The notes under the pieces are model-generated. The model saw only the letters and a program-made list of their open reading frames with translations. It searched no databases and was not told the DNA's origin. DNA of 38,235 bases from Azonexus sp. (lineage in GTDB: Bacteria; Pseudomonadota; Gammaproteobacteria; Burkholderiales; Rhodocyclaceae): the NCBI GenBank assembly GCA_031260295.1, contig JAIRKE010000038.1, forward strand, positions 1-38,235. The letters are read 5' to 3'. The translations under genes and the position numbers were made by a program. Positions 1-7,382 of this stretch are shown in pieces (the first letter of the stretch is position 1; every line of letters starts with the position of its first letter).

Positions 1-262
1 ATCGTCAATGTCGTGGCGGAGATATGCCGATGGCCTTGGATGGCTGACTAAGTATGATTTCATACCCAAAGCATCGCAAAGATCACCTTGTTCCGCAAAC
101 TCATGACGACACTATCTAAAAAATGATGCTAACCCGATGGTCACGTTACGTAAGATAAGCACAGGCAAAAGCTGCGGAACGTAGGCACAGCCCCCGTATC
201 CGGTTAAATGTTGCGTCATATAATGAACATTCGCCCGGAACCTTCCATAAGGAGATAGCTCG
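1..262. other. Upstream region without an identifiable gene
   Basis: No convincing gene is visible. One plus-strand frame is open from the window edge to a TAA at 49-51 (16 codons) and could be the tail of an upstream gene, but it is too short to identify. A good Shine-Dalgarno (GGAG, 251-254) near the end belongs to the lipoprotein gene at 263. Confidence 0.4.
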
Positions 263-1672
263 ATGATTCGGGGACTGATTCTGATCACAGTGGTGTGCAT
301 GCTTGCCGGTTGCGACAACATCAAGGCAATCTTCGTATCCACGCCCGTCCGAATAACTGAGGCATTTCCGCTACCTGACGAGGTCGTGTTCGCATACACG
401 CGGCTGCGGGAAGCAGTGGGCAGCGATACGGCGGAAAGGGAACTGACTAAAGATACTTTTGACAATCTGGTTCGCGTGCGTGCGCTCACGTGTACCGCAT
501 CAGTCTCAATCGGACGCTTCGACACTTCTGCTGACATCAAGCGCAAGGTCTCAAACCCGGAGTGTTTCCAGCAGCAGGACACCCGGTTGGCCGATTGGAT
601 TGGATTACGCCGGGTTGACCAACGGCTCACGCAGCCACCGCTGCTGCCCATAACAGCGCTGACGGCCCCAAAGCTGCTACCTGCATTGAAAGACGGTGTT
701 GCTGGTGTTACAGCAGCTGAAGCTGCCAATGTTCTCATCATCGCTGGAAGAAGGCATGGACAGTTTTCCGCCATCGACCTGCCACAAGGCCATGTGATCC
801 AGTCGTTCCAGATTGTCAATGCCAACCATACCGGCTTCAGCCTGTCGCCGAACGGGCGCGTGTTTGCCGTACCGCTACAACAACTCCAAGGGGTACAGTT
901 CATCGACGTAGAATCGGGCAACGTGCTCTGGACAAGTCCACAATACACCGAGGTCACCGCATGGTTGCCGAGAGTCCGCGCCATGGTGATGACTTCCTCT
1001 GGCAACGAACCCGCTGCCATCATCGACACCCAGAACGGAAAAGCCTCACCGTACCCCCTAGCCGAAAAACGGCCGACCTGGGCCGCCGCCATGCCCGATG
1101 CGGCAAATCAACTCCTGATCGGCGGTTCCAACACCGCAACACTGATGGGGCACACCCGCAACGCCGATGGTGTGATCGAGATCCAACCGCTGAACCAGTG
1201 GCGGCTTGCCAAGCCCGTCACGTCAACCACGCCCATGCTGATGAACCATGGCGGCAAGCTGGTTTATGTCACGATGAGAGATCTGGCTTGGTTCGATCTT
1301 ACGACAGGTAATCAAGGCGTTTGGGAGACCTCCGCATTCAACGGCCACGGCTATGCCAAAATTGGCGAGCAGAGAATTTTCTTCAGCGTCAACTCCCCCT
1401 CCTCGCCAATCGCCTCGCTTGGCCGCGTGCTCGATACCGAACAACTCACGCTGGCAAGCGTGCCGGATTATGTCCACAATGATGGACTGATCCTTCCCCT
1501 TACACCGCGTATCGGGTATCTACGGCGGGGCTTCAGTATGGTTTCAGTAGGGGCCGAAGTAGCCACAGGTGCCACGGAAGATATCCAAGCGGTTATTGCG
1601 AATGCACAGTTGGAAAAGCAGCTTGCCAAGCTCAAGGCACTATCCGCAGCCCAAGACTCTGCAGCCCAGTAG
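263..1672 (+). CDS. Putative lipoprotein with beta-propeller-like repeats, function unknown
   Basis: A 469-residue protein starting at an ATG 8 nt after a GGAG Shine-Dalgarno. The N-terminus is a lipoprotein signal peptide with lipobox LAGC (Cys at residue 17), so an anchored periplasmic or outer-membrane protein is expected. Residues about 150-400 contain blade-like stretches (for example FSLSPNGRVFAV, VQFIDVESGNVLW, LAWFDLTTGNQGVW) that suggest a WD40/quinoprotein-like propeller. No catalytic motif or heme site is seen. The C-terminus is rich in Ala, Gln and Lys and probably helical. The gene stands alone, with nirN convergent downstream. The stop codon is formed by the first bases of a REP-like palindrome. 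I do not recognise the family. It resembles NirF only in general fold. Confidence 0.75.
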   Translation: MIRGLILITVVCMLAGCDNIKAIFVSTPVRITEAFPLPDEVVFAYTRLREAVGSDTAERELTKDTFDNLVRVRALTCTASVSIGRFDTSADIKRKVSNPECFQQQDTRLADWIGLRRVDQRLTQPPLLPITALTAPKLLPALKDGVAGVTAAEAANVLIIAGRRHGQFSAIDLPQGHVIQSFQIVNANHTGFSLSPNGRVFAVPLQQLQGVQFIDVESGNVLWTSPQYTEVTAWLPRVRAMVMTSSGNEPAAIIDTQNGKASPYPLAEKRPTWAAAMPDAANQLLIGGSNTATLMGHTRNADGVIEIQPLNQWRLAKPVTSTTPMLMNHGGKLVYVTMRDLAWFDLTTGNQGVWETSAFNGHGYAKIGEQRIFFSVNSPSSPIASLGRVLDTEQLTLASVPDYVHNDGLILPLTPRIGYLRRGFSMVSVGAEVATGATEDIQAVIANAQLEKQLAKLKALSAAQDSAAQ

Positions 1673-1747
1673 GTTGGGGGGAGTGAGATGAAGCCCAACA
1701 TCATATGCCAACTGTTGGGGTTCATCTGCGGCTCCCCCCAATCTACG
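1669..1747. repeat. REP-like palindromic repeat, copy 1
   Basis: An imperfect palindrome: the left arm begins GTAGGTTGGGGGGAGTGAGA and runs into AAGCCCAACA, and the right arm (1713-1747) begins TGTTGGGGTTCATC and ends CCCCCCAATCTACGC. The same element occurs at 14931-15008 with a better-conserved TTGGGCTTCGC core. It sits between convergent genes and supplies the TAG stop of the upstream lipoprotein gene. The length and the GTAGGTTGGG...CCCAACCTAC ends fit REP/BIME-type extragenic palindromes. The stem could also act as a bidirectional terminator or RNA stabiliser. Confidence 0.75.
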
Positions 1748-1792
1748 CGCAAGCCCTACTCCAATCACCGCAGGGCTTGCGCTCGTTCGTAG

Positions 1793-3382
1793 TCAGTGGC
1801 TGGTCCCTTCCGACTTGGTGATTTTATTCCAGACGTTGTACTTGCCGACCGGTTTCTTCATCGGCAGGCGCTTCACTTCTTTCAGCGTCTGCGCATCGTA
1901 GATGATCAGCGCGCCATCCATTTCCCACAGGCTGGCGAGTACGTACTTGCCGTCGCGGGTGAATTCGACGTGGGCGAAGGTCTTGCCCGGCTCCGGCCGG
2001 AGTTCGGCGGCGATTTCCAGCGTTTGCTTGTCGATCACTTGCATGGTGTCCTTGAACTCGCGGCTCATCATGGAATCGACCCAGGCGTAGCGGCTGTTTT
2101 CGTGGCTGCGCATGAAGAAGCCGGGGCCACGAGTCTTGATCTGTTTGATCGTTTTCCAGTCGGCCATGTCGATGATGCTGACCACGCCCTCGTTGAGGTT
2201 GGGCGTCGCCATCACCGTCCGTTCCCGCCCCGTCTCGTCCTTCCAGGTCCAACTGATACCGGAGCCTAGGTGGGGCATGCCGGGCAGTTCAAGGTCGGCG
2301 ATTTTCTTGCGTGCGTCGAGATTGACCACCTGGCCGCTGACCGCGCTCTTGGCATCGTTGCGCGAGGCGCCCATGACTTCGTCGTAGTCCTGCGTGAAGT
2401 AGAAGTCGTCGAGATAGTCTTCGAGCTGGCTGCGCTGCGGATTGAGGAAGCCTGAAATGAAGGCGCCCTCGCGGTATTTGAAATCGTGGATCCAGCCAGC
2501 GGAGATATCGTCGGCCTTGGGGTTGTAGGAGATTTCCCACACTTCCTTGACGTCCTTCAGCGCCGCGACGAAGCTCTGGCGCGGCGAGGCATCGTAGACG
2601 GCCGAGACGCGGGAACTGATCTTGCCGTCCTTGTCGGTGACCGGCAGGATTTTCTTCAGGTTGAGGTCGGCATCGAGAATGACCAAGCTGTGCGGCAGGT
2701 AGTTGGCCACCGCCACCCACTGGCCGTCGCCCGACACCGCGGCGTTGCGCGTGTTGATGCCGGCGCGCACCTCGGCGATGACCTTGAGGTTCCACAGGTC
2801 GAACTTGGTGATCCAGCCGTCGCGCGAGGCGAAGAAGACGTAGCGGCCGTCCGGCGTGAATTTCGGCCCACCGTGCAGGGCAAAGCGCGACGGGAAACGG
2901 TGGATCGGTTCGAGCTTGTCGCCGTCGAGGATCGACACATGGTGGTCGCCGGTTTCGACGACGACGAAGAGATTGAGCGGGTCGGCCTTGAACACCGGCT
3001 TGTCCGGCAGTTTGTTGGGTTCGTGGACGATGCGCGAGGCGGTGATTTCCGCCGCGCCCCAGGTCGGCATCGGCTGGATCGGGGTATAAACGTATTCGAC
3101 CAGCGCCTTGACGTCGGCCGCCGACAACTGGCTGGCGAAGCCCAGCATCTGCGTTGCCGGGCGGCCGTTCAGGATCACTTGCTCGGCCTCGGTCTTCCGT
3201 AGACGGCCGAGATTTTCCGGGATCAGTGCCGGGCCGATACCGCCCAGCCGCGCCTCGCCGTGGCAGACGGCGCAATGCTCCCGGTAGGCGGCCGGCGCGT
3301 CGGCGGCCTGGGCCAGTTCGGCCATCGTCAGCAGGGAGCAGACGGCCAGGCCGGCCGGAATCAGGATGTTCCACTTGATCAT
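1793..3382 (-). CDS. nirN: NirN, dihydro-heme d1 dehydrogenase (c-type cytochrome with d1-type propeller)
   Basis: A 529-residue periplasmic protein. It has a Sec signal peptide (cleavage after about AQAA, residue 27), a class I cytochrome c domain with heme motif CAVCH at residues 37-41, and an eight-bladed cytochrome d1-like propeller from about residue 135 to the end. It resembles NirS but lacks the NirS active-site signatures seen at 25030-26709 (for example IPHPGRGAN) and ends in GKYNVWNKI, as NirN proteins do. NirN performs the last step of heme d1 synthesis, oxidising dihydro-heme d1 before transfer to NirS. The ATG overlaps the nirJ stop (ATGA), so the two genes are translationally coupled. 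Confidence 0.9.
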   Translation of the reverse strand: MIKWNILIPAGLAVCSLLTMAELAQAADAPAAYREHCAVCHGEARLGGIGPALIPENLGRLRKTEAEQVILNGRPATQMLGFASQLSAADVKALVEYVYTPIQPMPTWGAAEITASRIVHEPNKLPDKPVFKADPLNLFVVVETGDHHVSILDGDKLEPIHRFPSRFALHGGPKFTPDGRYVFFASRDGWITKFDLWNLKVIAEVRAGINTRNAAVSGDGQWVAVANYLPHSLVILDADLNLKKILPVTDKDGKISSRVSAVYDASPRQSFVAALKDVKEVWEISYNPKADDISAGWIHDFKYREGAFISGFLNPQRSQLEDYLDDFYFTQDYDEVMGASRNDAKSAVSGQVVNLDARKKIADLELPGMPHLGSGISWTWKDETGRERTVMATPNLNEGVVSIIDMADWKTIKQIKTRGPGFFMRSHENSRYAWVDSMMSREFKDTMQVIDKQTLEIAAELRPEPGKTFAHVEFTRDGKYVLASLWEMDGALIIYDAQTLKEVKRLPMKKPVGKYNVWNKITKSEGTSH

Positions 3383-4515
3383 GCGATTTCCTCGTCGGAA
3401 AGGTAGCAGCCCGGGTCTTCGGCCCAGGCATCGCCGGTCAGTTGCAGAGCACGGACGCGGGTGTTGCCGTTACAGATCGCCAGGTAGGCACAACGGCCGC
3501 AACGCCCCTTGACCGCGCGCGGATAGGCTTTCAGCCCGGCCATCAGCGGATCGGCGGTGTCCGGCCAGATTTGCGAAAACGGCCGTTCCTTGACGTTGCC
3601 CAGCGTGTGATGCCACCACATAGTGTCCGGATGCACGTTGCCGAGGTTATCGATATTGGCGACGTTCACCCCGGAGGAATTGCCGCCCCATTGGCGCAGC
3701 TTGGCTTCGACATGCGCCGCCCGCTCGGGAAAGCGGCGGCGTACCCAGTGCAGGAAGTAGACGCCGTCGGCATCGTTATTGCCGGTGGTGAATTCCTTCT
3801 CCAGTCCGCGTTGCCGGTATTCCCAGCAGGTCTCGAAGAGCAGGTTCATGGCCTGCCGGGTCAACTGGTGGCGAGCGTCGTCCCGGCGATTTTTGTTGCC
3901 GCGCCCGGCGTAGTTCAGGTGCGAGAAGTAGAAGCGGTCGATGCCTTCGTCCTCGACCAGTTTCAGCAGGCCCGGCAGATCGTGGGCATTGTCTTGGGTC
4001 ATCGTGAAACGCACGCCGATCTTCAGGCCAAGATCGCGGCACAGGCGGATGCCGCGCAGCGAAGCATCGAAGGCGCCGTCCAGCCGGCGGAACTTGTCGT
4101 GCGTCGCGCCCAGGCCGTCGAGCGAGACGCCGACGTAGTTGAAGTCGCACTCGGCGATGCGCCCGATGTTGTCGTCGTCGATCAGCGTACCGTTCGACGA
4201 GAGGCCGACATAGAAGCCCATTCCCCTGGCCCGTTTGGCGATGTCGTAGATGTCCGGGTGCAGCAGCGGTTCACCGCCGGAAAGGATCAGCACCGGCACG
4301 CCGAAGGCTTTCAGGTCGTCCATCACCGCATACACCTGCCCGGTGCTCAGTTCGCCGGGGAAATGGGTGTCGGCGGAGATGGAATAGCAGTGCTTGCAGG
4401 TCAAGTTGCAGCGTCGGATCAGGTTCCAGATCACCACCGGCCCCGGCGGATTGCGCTTCGGGCCAAGCGGCGTTGGCGCGGCGATTTCCTGCATGTACTG
4501 GGAAATACGGAACAT
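3379..4515 (-). CDS. nirJ: NirJ, radical SAM enzyme of heme d1 biosynthesis
   Basis: A 378-residue cytoplasmic radical SAM protein. The CxxxCxxC cluster motif lies in RRCNLTCKHCY (Cys 36, 40, 43), followed by the SGGEPLLHPD motif that binds S-adenosylmethionine. A C-terminal SPASM-like Cys cluster (GRCGRCAYLAIC, plus a later Cys) fits a second Fe-S site. NirJ acts on the didecarboxysiroheme intermediate, removing two propionate groups on the way to the oxo groups of heme d1. The start at 4513-4515 (MFRISQYM) is chosen because it matches the family length; the frame stays open further upstream but would run through the arsR promoter and coding region. An FNR/DNR-type box lies 56 bp upstream. 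Confidence 0.92.
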   Translation of the reverse strand: MFRISQYMQEIAAPTPLGPKRNPPGPVVIWNLIRRCNLTCKHCYSISADTHFPGELSTGQVYAVMDDLKAFGVPVLILSGGEPLLHPDIYDIAKRARGMGFYVGLSSNGTLIDDDNIGRIAECDFNYVGVSLDGLGATHDKFRRLDGAFDASLRGIRLCRDLGLKIGVRFTMTQDNAHDLPGLLKLVEDEGIDRFYFSHLNYAGRGNKNRRDDARHQLTRQAMNLLFETCWEYRQRGLEKEFTTGNNDADGVYFLHWVRRRFPERAAHVEAKLRQWGGNSSGVNVANIDNLGNVHPDTMWWHHTLGNVKERPFSQIWPDTADPLMAGLKAYPRAVKGRCGRCAYLAICNGNTRVRALQLTGDAWAEDPGCYLSDEEIA

Positions 4516-4570
4516 GGATTTCCTTGTCGTGGGATTGAACGTATTCAACGGCAGGGTAGCGCGGAACACC

Positions 4571-4584
4571 TTGATACGGGTCAA
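4571..4584. promoter_or_regulatory. FNR/DNR-type box upstream of nirJ
   Basis: TTGATACGGGTCAA matches the TTGAT-N4-ATCAA consensus at 9 of 10 defined bases. It lies 56-69 bp upstream of nirJ. For an activator site centred at -41.5, transcription would begin near 4536, and GAATAC on the minus strand at 4541-4546 is a plausible -10. A near-identical, perfect site precedes nirS, which suggests common anaerobic/NO control of both nir blocks. Confidence 0.7.
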
Positions 4585-4612
4585 CCACCGCCGGCCAAGC
4601 GGGGAGGGGATC

Positions 4613-4648
4613 TTGACATCAGCCATTATTTCGAGAATGCTGGAAATA
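4613..4648 (+). promoter_or_regulatory. arsR promoter with overlapping ArsR operator candidate
   Basis: A perfect -35 (TTGACA, 4613-4618) is followed 17 bp later by a weak -10 (AATGCT, 4636-4641), which puts the predicted transcript start at or near the arsR ATG (4648). An inverted repeat TATTTC-N10-GAAATA (arms 4627-4632 and 4643-4648) straddles the -10. That is the usual placement for an ArsR-family repressor site that blocks RNA polymerase. No Shine-Dalgarno precedes the ATG, consistent with a leaderless arsR message. Confidence 0.5.
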
Positions 4649-4995
4649 TGGAAACAATACATGCCGCCGAACGCTTGGCTGCCCTCGGCCACGAATCCCG
4701 TCTGGAAATCTTCCGTCTCTTGGTCCAGGCGGGTCCCGATGGCATCAACGCCAGTCTGATCGGAGAAACGCTGGGGCTTCCGCCGGCGACGTGTTCCTTC
4801 CACCTGGCGCATTTGACGCGCGTCGGACTCATCTGTGCCCGGCAGGAAAGCCGATTCATCTACTACTCTGCCGACTTCGGCGCCATGGACGACCTGATCG
4901 CGTTTCTCACTGCCAACTGCTGCAATGGCAATGCCTGTCTGCCCAAGACCGCTGCCGTGAACACCGTGGCTAAACGCCGCGCTCGCAAAGGGTGA
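4648..4995 (+). CDS. arsR: ArsR family arsenite-responsive repressor
   Basis: A 115-residue winged-helix repressor. The DNA-binding region spans about residues 8-75 and includes the family-typical LPPATCSFHLAHLTRVGLI recognition segment. The sensor cysteines are not in the alpha-3 helix CxC arrangement of E. coli ArsR. They sit near the C-terminus as Cys91, Cys92 and Cys97 in NCCNGNACLP, similar to the C-terminal three-Cys site of Acidithiobacillus ferrooxidans ArsR. As(III) or Sb(III) binding should release the operator. The same frame is open far upstream, but METIHAAERL at 4648 matches family N-termini. It is the first gene of a tightly packed ars operon, with acr3 starting 6 bp after it. 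Confidence 0.9.
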   Translation: METIHAAERLAALGHESRLEIFRLLVQAGPDGINASLIGETLGLPPATCSFHLAHLTRVGLICARQESRFIYYSADFGAMDDLIAFLTANCCNGNACLPKTAAVNTVAKRRARKG

Positions 4996-5001
4996 GCCAT
5001 C

Positions 5002-6075
5002 ATGTCCGCACAATGTGAAATCACCGCAAAGTGTGCCGCCGGCGCATCGATGAGCGTCTTCGAGCGCTATCTGACTATCTGGGTGTTCCTCTGCATCGTC
5101 GCCGGCATCGTGTTGGGTCAGGCGATACCGGCACCGTTCCAGATGCTCGGCAAACTCGAAGTAGCACGGGTGAACATCCCGGTCGGGCTGCTGATCTGGA
5201 TCATGATCATTCCGATGCTGGTGAAGGTCGATTTCAGTGCGCTACACGAGGTGAAGCAGCATGTGCGCGGTATCGGCGTCACGCTGTTCGTGAATTGGCT
5301 GGTCAAGCCGTTCTCGATGGCCTTCCTCGGCTGGCTGTTCATACGCAACCAGTTTGCGCCGCTGCTGCCAGCGGACCAGCTCGACAGCTACATCGCTGGC
5401 CTGATCCTGCTCGCCGCGGCGCCCTGTACGGCGATGGTCTTCGTCTGGAGTCGACTGACGAATGGCGATCCGCTATTCACGCTGTCACAGGTCGCGCTCA
5501 ACGACACCATCATGGTGTTCGCCTTTGCACCTATCGTCGGCCTGCTGCTGGGCATTTCCGCGATCATCGTGCCGTGGGATACGCTGGTGACGTCGGTTGT
5601 GCTCTACATCGTGATTCCGCTGGCGCTGGCCCAGTTCTGGCGCAAGTCGCTGCTGGCGAAGGGACAGGCGCATTTCGCTGCGGCAATGGAGAAGATCGGT
5701 CCATGGTCAATCTCGGCACTGCTGGTCACGCTGGTGCTGCTGTTTGCCTTCCAGGGCAAGGCCATCATCGAGCAGCCGCTGGTGATCGCGCTGCTCGCGG
5801 TACCAATCCTGATCCAGGTCTTCTTCAATTCTGGCCTGGCCTACTGGCTAAACCGCACCGTCGGCGAAAAGCACAACGTCGCCTGCCCGTCGGCGCTGAT
5901 CGGCGCATCCAATTTCTTTGAATTGGCGGTCGCGGTAGCCATCAGTCTGTTCGGTTTTGAGTCCGGCGCTGCGCTGGCGACGGTTGTTGGCGTGCTGGTC
6001 GAGGTGCCGGTAATGCTGCTGGTCGTGCGCGTTGTTAACGCCTCCAAGGGTTGGTACGAGCGGGGAGCCGCATGA
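5002..6075 (+). CDS. acr3: Acr3 family arsenite efflux permease
   Basis: A 357-residue inner-membrane protein with about ten hydrophobic segments (first about residues 26-42). The hallmark AAAPCTAMVFVWSRLTNGDP carries the conserved Cys that is essential in Acr3 transporters, and a later ALIGASNFFELAVAVAISLFG segment is also typical. It exports As(III), either driven by the proton gradient alone or energised by the ArsA encoded downstream. Upstream is arsR. The stop overlaps the start of the sigma-factor gene (ATGA). An alternative start at 5050 (MSVFERYL) would remove a polar, Cys-containing leader of 16 residues. Confidence 0.92.
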   Translation: MSAQCEITAKCAAGASMSVFERYLTIWVFLCIVAGIVLGQAIPAPFQMLGKLEVARVNIPVGLLIWIMIIPMLVKVDFSALHEVKQHVRGIGVTLFVNWLVKPFSMAFLGWLFIRNQFAPLLPADQLDSYIAGLILLAAAPCTAMVFVWSRLTNGDPLFTLSQVALNDTIMVFAFAPIVGLLLGISAIIVPWDTLVTSVVLYIVIPLALAQFWRKSLLAKGQAHFAAAMEKIGPWSISALLVTLVLLFAFQGKAIIEQPLVIALLAVPILIQVFFNSGLAYWLNRTVGEKHNVACPSALIGASNFFELAVAVAISLFGFESGAALATVVGVLVEVPVMLLVVRVVNASKGWYERGAA

Positions 6076-6632
6076 TGGACCGGGAAGAACTCCTGCGTCG
6101 CTTCCCGGCCCACCGCAGCAAGCTGGTGGCGGCGCTGGCACGGCTGGTCGGCGTCAGCGAAGCGGAAGATCTGGTGAATGAAACGCTGTTGCGGGCAATG
6201 GCAGCCGTCGAAGGTTTCCGTGGCGAGGCCGGGCTTGGCACTTGGCTGCACCGGATCGCGGTGAATCTTGCGTATGACCATTTACGGCGCCAAGGACACG
6301 ACCCCGCCCTTCCGAACGGCGTTGGTGCCGATCTGCTCGATATCGCCGATGACGACAGTCCGGACGTTCTGGAGCAGCGCCAGATGTCGGCGTGCGTGCA
6401 GAAGATTCTGGCGGCCTTGCCGACAGCGCAGCGCCAACTGCTGATTCAGGCCGATGTGCTCGACCAGACCACAGCCGAGATAGCGAGGGATGCGGGCATT
6501 ACGACCGGCAACGCCAAGATCCGGTTGCATCGGGCTCGCCGGAATCTCGAAATGGCGCTGGAAAACCATTGCGAGTTCCACCACCGTGACGGTGGCGTGC
6601 TGTGCTGCACGCCAAAGCCCAAAACCGCATGA
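6072..6632 (+). CDS. ECF-type RNA polymerase sigma factor with Cys-rich C-terminal tail
   Basis: A 186-residue sigma-70 family protein. Region 2 spans about residues 5-75 (RFPAHRSKLVAALARLVGV, then EDLVNETLLRA and GTWLHRIAVNLAYDHLRR). Region 4 spans about residues 105-160 (LPTAQRQLLIQADVLDQTTAEIARDAGITTGNAKIRLHRARRNL). After region 4 comes a short tail with His/Cys residues (HCEFHHRDGG, then VLCCTP) that could bind metal or metalloid. No anti-sigma gene is adjacent. ECF factors such as CorE of Myxococcus sense metal directly through a C-terminal Cys-rich domain, so an arsenic-sensing sigma factor is a reasonable inference. The start overlaps the acr3 stop; a second ATG follows directly. Confidence 0.85.
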   Translation: MMDREELLRRFPAHRSKLVAALARLVGVSEAEDLVNETLLRAMAAVEGFRGEAGLGTWLHRIAVNLAYDHLRRQGHDPALPNGVGADLLDIADDDSPDVLEQRQMSACVQKILAALPTAQRQLLIQADVLDQTTAEIARDAGITTGNAKIRLHRARRNLEMALENHCEFHHRDGGVLCCTPKPKTA

Positions 6633-6668
6633 CGTGTATCCATGGGGATCGCTTGTTCGTCAAAGGGG

Positions 6669-6685
6669 TGTACCAATCCGGTACA
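6669..6685. promoter_or_regulatory. Inverted repeat between sigma factor and AhpD-like gene
   Basis: TGTACC-N5-GGTACA is a perfect 6-bp inverted repeat with a 5-bp spacer, 17 bp before the AhpD-like start codon. It could be a regulator site or a small RNA hairpin. No promoter elements are clear around it. Confidence 0.35.
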
Positions 6686-6701
6686 TCACATGGAGTCAAT
6701 C

Positions 6702-6947
6702 ATGTTGGATGAAAAAACCAAGGCACTGATCGCCGTCGGCGCCAGCATCACCGCCAACTGTCAGTCTTGCCTCGATACCCGCGCCGGCAAGGCGCGCGAA
6801 CTGGGAATCGCGGACGCCGATATTCTGACGGCCATCGAGGTGGGCAAGATGGTGCGTACCGGCGCCGCGAAAAAGATGGACCAGTTTGTGGCGAGCGGAG
6901 GAGGAGCGCCGCAGCCGGCGACGGCTGGCGGTAGCTGCTGCTCCTGA
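6702..6947 (+). CDS. Carboxymuconolactone decarboxylase/AhpD-like small protein
   Basis: An 81-residue protein, about the size of a single AhpD-like helical domain. The pair in NCQSCL (Cys20 and Cys23) matches the CxxC redox centre of AhpD-type proteins, and the helix KARELGIADADILTAIEVGKMVR follows the family pattern. The C-terminus is a Gly/Ala/Pro linker ending in Cys-Cys-Ser, not part of the core fold and possibly thiol- or arsenic-reactive. The start is set by GGAG at 6692-6695, 6 nt before the ATG. Given its place between the sigma factor and arsD, a thiol-redox role in arsenic handling is inferred; the reaction is unknown. Confidence 0.8.
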   Translation: MLDEKTKALIAVGASITANCQSCLDTRAGKARELGIADADILTAIEVGKMVRTGAAKKMDQFVASGGGAPQPATAGGSCCS

Positions 6948-6957
6948 TAGCTCTCGG

Positions 6958-6982
6958 GCGCCGGACCCTGATGGTCCGGCGC
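6958..6982. terminator. Strong hairpin between AhpD-like gene and arsD
   Basis: A perfect 10-bp stem (GCGCCGGACC and its complement) with a 5-nt loop lies in the 69-bp gap before arsD. No T-run follows, so it is more likely an intercistronic RNA stabiliser or processing site, or a partial terminator, than a full intrinsic terminator. Confidence 0.5.
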
Positions 6983-7016
6983 TCAATCAACAACGAGAGA
7001 ACGACAGGAGGCTTTT

Positions 7017-7382
7017 ATGAAGAAGCTTGAAGTATTCGATCCCGCCATGTGCTGCTCCACCGGAGTCTGTGGCGTCGACGTCGATCCCGTGCTGGCCCAG
7101 TTTGCGGCTGACCTCAAATGGGTCGAAGAACAAGGCGTTTCCGTACAGCGGCACAACCTGGGGCAGGAGCCGCAGGCCTTCGCCGCGAATCCGGCGGTCG
7201 TGAAGGAAATGGAAGCCGGCATGGATCGCCTGCCGATCATCCTCGTTGACGGCCGGATCGTCTCGACCGGCATGTACCCGTCACGCCAGCAACTGGCCCA
7301 GAAGCTCGGGATTGTGGCTGCTGCACAGGAGGCATCACAGGCGAAGAAGGGTTGCTGTTCCCCGAAATCCGGGGGCTGCTGA
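7017..7382 (+). CDS. arsD: ArsD arsenic metallochaperone
   Basis: A 121-residue cytoplasmic protein with the conserved As(III)-binding cysteines 12, 13 and 18 in MCCSTGVCG, at the same positions as in E. coli ArsD. C-terminal cysteines (113, 114 and 121) also match the family, although these are dispensable in known ArsD proteins. ArsD passes As(III) to ArsA, raising the pump's affinity, and has weak repressor activity. It has a clear Shine-Dalgarno (AGGAGG, 7006-7011). Its stop overlaps the arsA ATG by one base, in keeping with the partnership of the two products. Confidence 0.95.
   Translation: MKKLEVFDPAMCCSTGVCGVDVDPVLAQFAADLKWVEEQGVSVQRHNLGQEPQAFAANPAVVKEMEAGMDRLPIILVDGRIVSTGMYPSRQQLAQKLGIVAAAQEASQAKKGCCSPKSGGC

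Noticed and set aside
263..1672. Orphan lipoprotein as a NirF or NirN paralogue
   Set aside because: It shares only a propeller-like repeat pattern. There is no heme motif and none of the d1-protein signatures, and it is on the opposite strand from nirN.
3442..4995. A 517-codon plus-strand frame that would make arsR a long fusion
   Set aside because: The upstream part is antisense to nirJ. ArsR proteins start at the METIHAAERL position, and a promoter lies just before it.
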